Shown here piece by piece: positions 57,851-64,000 of a stretch of 64,000 bases of DNA. Below the pieces are notes generated by a model. That model was not told the origin of the DNA. It saw only the letters and a program-made list of their open reading frames with translations, and searched no databases. The position numbers and the translations under genes are program-made. The stretch comes from Gibbula magus (Eukaryota; Mollusca; Gastropoda; Trochida; Trochidae). The stretch spans positions 39,522,023-39,586,022 of the forward strand of contig OW388296.1 in assembly GCA_936450465.1 (NCBI GenBank). The letters are read 5' to 3'. Positions within the stretch are counted from its first letter, which is position 1; every line of letters begins with the position of its first letter.

Positions 57851-58382
57851 ATCGATTATAGGTAAAAAAAAGTCCTCGGAAAAAAGTCCTCGGGGAAAAA
57901 AGGTATCGGTAAAAAAGAACTTGGAAAAAAAGTCCTATTATATAAAAAAAAAATATGTATTAAAACAGAGTAAATACATATTTTCATCAAAAATTAAGTA
58001 TGACTAATGTTAGATTAATAAATAGTATTGTTGCCAATTTAAATGTGATTTAGCAATATGTCCCAGGATGTAGCATGCAGTGTTAACCCATTGACATGTG
58101 TTCTCAGCAGAGGGGGTATACCCCAGGATTTACAGTGTTTGTCAATTGAAATGTTTTTAGCGGAGTAGGTATATCCTTGCATTTAGGTATTTACCAATTG
58201 GAATAGGATTTTAGCAGAATGGGTATATCCCAGGAATTAGAGTGTTTGCCAATTATTGAAATGTGATTTTAACAGAGTATGGGTATATCCCAGTAGTTTA
58301 CCAATATGATTCTAACAGATTGACTTATACATTTACAATGATATATTGAGATGATTAATTCAACTTAAAAATGTGTAATGTG

Positions 58383-58477
<95 letters not shown>

Positions 58478-59000
58478 CAAATGAAGCACAGGTGGTTTGA
58501 AGCTTGTGTTAGACGGCCATATGTACACTAAACATGCAACCCGCAAATCAAAGATTGTTTTGAAGTGTTTGTTCCAGAGTTCCTTATTGGTGTTGCTAAA
58601 AGCATCAGACTAAATAAAGTATGCTAGTGAGTGTGTCCAGTTGTGCCAACTACATTGTAGTATGATATCTTGTCCAGTGAATGATATGTTTCCAATACGT
58701 GGAATAAGAAACCTGTGTATCATATGTAAATGATATATTTGTCTGAATAATACCTGTCCATATTGAGGTGAATAAATGTGATATTTGCAGTTGGATAAAT
58801 GATTAAAAACCAGAGATTAAGATCCTATTACTTAGTCAAATACATTGTTGTATCTATTTATTGTCTATTACATTGTTATATGCCAATAAAAGAATGGAAA
58901 AAAAACACAATATAAGTTTTTAGTACTTTTTTCCGAGGTAAATTTAGGACTTTTTTACAGATACTTTTTTTCCGAGGACTTTTTTCCGAACACCCTATAA
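57851..59000. mobile_element. ~1.15-kb element with A-rich inverted ends (AAGTCCTCGG family), most complete copy
   Basis: Left end GATTATAGGTAAAAAAAAGT with repeated AAAAAGTCCTCGG units; right end ACTTTTTTTCCGAGGACTTT then CCTATAATC, the inverse of the left. The interior holds a series of degenerate ~55-bp segments (…ATATCCCAGG…TTTACCAATT…), a TA microsatellite at 58388-58467 and the GAATAAATGTGATATTTGCA block. No coding sequence. The bases before the left end (CCTATAATC) are the inverse of the element's first nine bases, forming a palindrome. Confidence 0.6.
58388..58467. repeat. AT dinucleotide microsatellite, ~40 units
   Basis: Uninterrupted TATATA run of ~78 bases inside the element above. 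Confidence 0.97.
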
Positions 59001-61280
59001 TCAACCTGTGTCACACGTAACATATTGTGGTAGTTTGTAAATAAAACGCCGAATTCACTACCCCCACGTTCCCTTACATCCCTTTTTATTATCCGTTTAA
59101 AATTAAAAAGCTTGGCCATAACTTTTAATTGGTCAGGTAGTAAACCTTTAATAGTTGACCGGATCATTCACATAAAATAGTAAAGGTTGGGTTTTTTTTA
59201 ACACTATGATATTTTAATCTAAACCATGGCTATATTCAGAGAGATCAGCGTTTAACAAACATATACTGTTCAATTTGCATGTTAACCTGGTAATGCAATC
59301 ATTTTGGAGCCAGAGTCATCGACGTACCAGAACCAAACTGACAGTTCCTTTTTATCCAAAATAATAATTCAAGATTTTACAAAGAGAATGCAATAACCCT
59401 TATCCGCTGATGAGGTGTACTGGGACCTTGATTGGTATTGTTCTCACCCAGGATAGATTGCACGTGCAGACCATGCAATCACAGATCTTTAGCAGATTAA
59501 AGCGTGCCAATCATAGCTGCATCATGTACAGATTCAAGTTTCCAGAATGTAGGAGGAAAAGTCGCACGTGCGATTCATGCCAGATTTATTTCAATCGACC
59601 CTGTTCAAAATTGCAAAGGACTCACTGGCCAGTATATACCCGGTAGGTAGGGGACATTCCAAGATGGCGGCCGAAACCTAGGTAGAGGGTAGATGTCTAC
59701 TTCCAATGTCCGGTTCTCCTTGTTGCCGAGGTTTGGTAAGTTACATTTTACTTTGCAAATGGGATTATGCAAGGAGCATTGTCTAATTATATTTTATATG
59801 TATTTCCTTATTATATCCACTCCCTCTCTTGGCATGTCCCCTCAATAACGGATACACGACAGTAGTATTGCTTGTACCGGAAACGGACAGACCGCTCGTG
59901 GGTATTCTTTTCACAGGCGAGGAGAAGAACACCCGGGCGAGTTCGGAACACATTAGAAGGAATGTTTTGCCACTTATATTTTGGGAACAGGGTCCTTTTT
60001 AATAAAACTGAAGTCATACAATTTGAGGGTGTCAGCTCTTCTGGATCAATCTGTGACACTGCACGTTCCGTTTCACCGTATGGAGGTTAGGTGAGATGAG
60101 TTTGGGTTTAACGCTATTTCAAGAATATATCACGGGATATTATAGCAGGGAGAAAGCCAGCAACGACTTGGTGACGATACATTGCGGTGAAACCTGCGAG
60201 CATCGGCTTGAACCAGCGAACCATGGGTGGTACTGCACTTATGGATAATAAAGACGTGCACTGACTATAGGAGTTCATCACAGGCGCCAGAACATATATC
60301 AATAGACCTATCTTTAAAACATATGAAGAAGTTGGGTACTGTCCGCCATCTTAAATTCCGGCTCACATGTACCTAGAAATGAAAGTCTACGATTTTACAA
60401 AGCGTAATTTGGCAAGGAAACCAGTTTAACCATTTCCAAGTTCATGAGTGGATGCAAGAAGGCCGACGGTGGCACACCTTGATAATTATGTAGATAGGTA
60501 GTACTTATATATCCTTTGCACCACATGGCGCCTTTGGCCCTCATGGTATGTCGCTCGGATGGGTACCTCAAGCGATTGGACATGTGAAATCATTGGTGTG
60601 TACACCATTTCAAAAGAAACAAGTTTATTATCAAGACCAAAATTTAAGACATCGCGACATCCAACGCTTTTGTACAGGGGACCTCAATTTCACAGTTTCA
60701 CTTCCTATTTCCCCAATTGTTTTCATTATAAGATAGAGGGACATTCAAGGGACGCCCAGTATGCTGTTAGGAGTCACATATACCAAACGTATATATGGCG
60801 TTATTTTATCGAAAAATACTGACTGTTACGAGTACTCTGCATGAAAACTGGGCGTGTGGTTCGGTTTTCATTGGAAACAATGCATTATCATATAATTGTC
60901 TATTTGGGAGGAATATGCATGTTGAGGGAAATTATTTGAACTTAAATCAGCTCATATGGTATTTTGGTACGTACTTAATCCAAAATTAATATTATGAAAA
61001 CACGTTAAACCTTGAAAATTAGCCTTTTAGAGAAAATACAATAAAATACAATTACAATAAATCAAGTTTATTCGGCGACCGATTTAACGAAATATGAGTT
61101 AGATAACCTTCACCGTTATAGATATACAGTATAACTGACCTAGCTAGAGTTCGTATTCGTGACCAAACAGATTCTACCGTGTTACCTCCCCTTTTGCGTC
61201 CGTGTTGAAGTCGGTAACTGGCTGTGCATACATGTATATCTGTCATTGCGACAGACTCGCTTTACACTCGTGTTCTCTAC
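59001..61280. other. Region without recognised genes
   Basis: Short open frames up to ~87 codons on both strands have no recognisable domain. AAGATGGCGGCC at ~59662 and CCGCCATCTT at ~60342 resemble YY1 sites and lie in inverted orientation 680 bp apart, but there is no adjoining gene. The segment 59800-60300 has fewer stops than its surroundings and might be a decayed transposon. Confidence 0.45.
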
Positions 61281-61287
61281 TGACGAT

Positions 61288-64000
61288 TGTAACTGAGAGG
61301 AGGTGTAAAGTTGACACGGGAACTGATAGGGGATGTTACATAGAAAATGTGACCGAAACGTATTTGGTAATATAACAGTAACTGAGAGGGAACATTAAGT
61401 TGACACGGTAACTGGGGTGAAATGTAATGTTGACAAAGTAACTGGGATTGGATGTTACGTTCACACAGTAAATAGGATTGGATGTAACGTTGACACAGTA
61501 ACTGAGATTAAATGTAATGAAACGGATTGACGTTGACACAGTAACTGAGGTGAAATGTAATATGGACACAGTAACTGAGGCGAAATGTAACATTAGCGCA
61601 GTGCCAAAGGAGAAATGTTATGTCGACACAGCAACTAAGGTAACGCGGCAACGGTGACATTGACACAGTACGGCAACACAGGCGAATTGTTATGTTGACA
61701 CCATAACTGGGATAAAATGTAATGTTGACACAGTAACGTAGGTGGGATGTAACGTTGACAGAGTTACTAAAGTTAAATCTTACGTTGACATAGTAACTGA
61801 GAGGGGATGTTACGTTGACACAAGAACTAAAATGGGATATTACTTTGAAAATGTGACCGAAATGTGATGTAGGCACAACAAATGGGGCGAAATGTCACAA
61901 TGACACAGTAACTGAGGTGAAATGTAAAGTGAGCAACGTAACTGGGAGGGGATGTTACGTTGACACAGTAACTGAGGTGAAATGTAATGTTGATACAGTA
62001 ACTGAGGTGAAATGTAACGCGGCAACAGTAACTGAGACAAAAGTAACATTGATACAATGATTGAGGAGAAATGTTATGTTGACACAGTAACTGAGGCGAA
62101 ATGTCACACTGACGCGGTAACTGAGGTGAAATGTAATGTTGACTCAGTAACTGAGGAGAAATGTAATGTTTACAGAGTACCTGAGGTGAACATGTGACAT
62201 TGACACAGTACCTGAGGTGAAATGTTATGCTGCTGACACAGTAACTGAGGCGAAAAGTCACATACATTAACACGGCAACACAGGCGAAATTTAATGTTGA
62301 CACCATAACTGGGATAAAATGTAATGTTGACACAGTAACGTAGGTGTGATATGTAATGTTGACAGAGTAACTGAGAGGGGATGTTACGTTGACACAGGAA
62401 CTAAAATGGGATATTTCTTTGAAAAAATGACCGAAATGTGATGTAGACACAACAAATGGGGCGAAATGTCACAATGACACAGCAACTGAGGTGAAATGTA
62501 AAGTGAGCAAAGTAACTGGGAGGGGATGTTACGTTGACACAGTAACTGAGGTGAAATGTAATGTTGATACAGTAACTGAGGTGAAATGTAACGTGGCAAC
62601 GGTAACTGAGGCAAAAGTAACATTGATACAGTGATTGAGGAGAAATGTTATGTTGACACAGTAACTGAGACGAAATGTCACAATGACGCGGTAACTGAGG
62701 TGAAATGTAATGTTGACTCAGTAACTGAGGAGAAATGTAATGTTTACAGAGTACCTGAGGTGAACATGTGACATTGACACAGTACCTGAGGTGAAATGTT
62801 ATGCTGCTGACACAGTAACTGAGGCGAAAAGTCACATACATGAACACGGCAACACAGGCGAAATGTTATGTTGACACCATAACTGGGATAAAATGTAATG
62901 TTGACACAGTAACGTGGAAGGGATGTAACGTTGACAGAGTTACTTAAGTTAAATCTTACGTTGACATAGTAACTGAGAGGGGATGTTACGTTGACACAGG
63001 AACTAAAATGGGATATTACTTTGAAAAAGTGACCGAAATGTTATGTAGGCACAACAAATGGGGCGAAATGTCACAATGACACAGTAACTGAGGTGAAATG
63101 TAAAGTGAGCAACGTAACTGGGAGGGTATGTTACGTTGACACAGTAACTGAGGTGAAATGTAATGTTGATACAATAACTGAGGTGAAATGTAACGCTGCA
63201 ACTGTAACTGAGGCAAAAGTAACATTGATACAGTGATTGAGGAGAAATGTTATGTTGACACAGTAACTGAGGCGAAATGTCACAATGACGCGGTAACTGA
63301 GGTGAAATGTAATGTTGACTCAGTAACTGAGGAGAAATGTAATGTTTACAGAGTACCTGAGGTGAACATGTGACATTGACACAGTACCTGAGGTGAAATG
63401 TTATGCTGCTGACACAGTAACTGAGGCGAAAAGTCACATACATGAACACGGCAACACAGGCGAAATTTTATGTTGACACCATAACTGGGATAAAATGTAA
63501 TGTTGACACAGTAACGTAGGTGGGATGTAACGTTGACAGAGTTACTAAAGTTAAATCTTACGTTGACATAGTAACTGAGAGGGGATGTTACGTTGACACA
63601 AGAACTAAAATGGGATATTACTTTGAAAATGTGACCGAAATGTGATGTAGGCACAACAAATGGGGCGAAATGTCACAATGACACAGTAACTGAGGTGAAA
63701 TGTAAAGTGAGCAACGTAACTGGGAGGGGATGTTACGTTGACACAGTAACTGAGGTGAAATGTAATGTTGATACAGTAACTGAGGTGAAATGTAACGTGG
63801 CAACGGTAACTGAGGCAAAAGTAACATTGATACAGTGATTGAGGATAAATGTTATGTTGACACAGTAACTGAGGCGAAATGTCACAATGACGCGGTAACT
63901 GAGGTGAAATGTAATGTTGACTCAGTAACTGAGGAGAAATGTAATGTTTACAGAGTACCTGAGGTGAACATGTGACATTGACACAGTACCTGAGGTGAAA
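61288..64000. repeat. 30-bp repeat organised in ~600-bp higher-order units, running off the window
   Basis: The basic unit is ~30 bp, GTAACTGAGGTGAAATGTAA plus TGTTGACACA, with many diverged versions. Diagnostic monomers recur at ~575-602-bp spacing: GAACTAAAATGGGATATTWC at about 61825, 62399, 63001 and 63603, and GATACAGTGATTGAGGA at about 62625, 63227 and 63829. The higher-order unit therefore holds about 20 monomers and is repeated at least 3.5 times, more divergent at the left edge. The 30-bp period keeps minus-strand frames open (Cys/His/Ser-rich, up to ~207 codons) without any sign of a gene. Confidence 0.93.

Noticed and set aside
59660..60352. YY1-type promoter pair
   Set aside because: AAGATGGCGG motifs occur in inverted orientation but no gene, splice site or CpG-rich core adjoins them.
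61336..63827. Cys/His/Ser-rich minus-strand proteins
   Set aside because: The frames are open because the monomer is 30 bp, a multiple of three; the same text repeats with the satellite, and no start, splice or domain evidence exists.

Overview
This is a 64 kb piece of an animal nuclear genome. It is AT-rich, intron-containing and very rich in repeats. The organism is probably a marine lophotrochozoan, most likely a mollusc. The grounds are a pearl-like element with a CCGT tetranucleotide array and ~170-bp core repeats, tRNA-derived SINEs, many short foldback elements, and invertebrate-type gene families (a DEG/ENaC channel, a group A bHLH factor, a cadherin with a farnesoic-acid-methyltransferase-like domain). 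The species cannot be named from sequence alone.

Layout. 1-10.9 kb: the 3' end of a plus-strand DEG/ENaC channel gene. Three exons splice in frame (1-32, 383-480, 10414-10541) and a poly(A) signal follows. Its ~9.9 kb last intron is mostly a 58-bp minisatellite (1318-8485, ~123 copies) plus three foldback/MITE elements. 12.4-13.75 kb: a minus-strand bHLH transcription factor with a single coding exon, a TATA box, upstream E-boxes and a predicted 3'-UTR intron. 14-25 kb: no recognisable genes, with two minisatellites (41 bp and 26 bp). 25.0-33.6 kb: a minus-strand cadherin gene that can be assembled from ten exons into a single-pass protein of ~823 aa: signal peptide, FAMeT-like domain, about four cadherin repeats, one TM helix and a short tail. 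Two minisatellites are built from this gene's own exon edges. 34.3-44.3 kb: a plus-strand LINE with an L1-like ORF1, split by an ~8.4 kb array of a 43-bp repeat, followed by decayed endonuclease sequence. 44.3-61 kb: mobile-element territory with SINEs, MITEs, a pearl-like element, a second broken LINE (+), a third 5'-truncated LINE (-), elements with A-rich AAGTCCTCGG ends, and CT and AT microsatellites. 61.3-64 kb: a 30-bp repeat in ~600-bp higher-order units, running off the window.

The main theme is minisatellites seeded by coding or exon-edge sequence. (1) The 43-bp array lies exactly at the RRM beta-1 codons of the LINE ORF1, with the two halves of ORF1 on either side. (2) The 58-bp cadherin intron array copies the end of exon 6 together with its splice donor. 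(3) The 26-bp array starts inside the last cadherin exon and contains the stop codon. (4) The 58-bp channel-intron array has decayed relatives that start right at the exon donor, and nearly every unit carries a CANNTG E-box. The three host genes are functionally unrelated neighbours and do not form an operon-like system. All exon joins are predictions from splice sites and reading phase and have not been tested against RNA.
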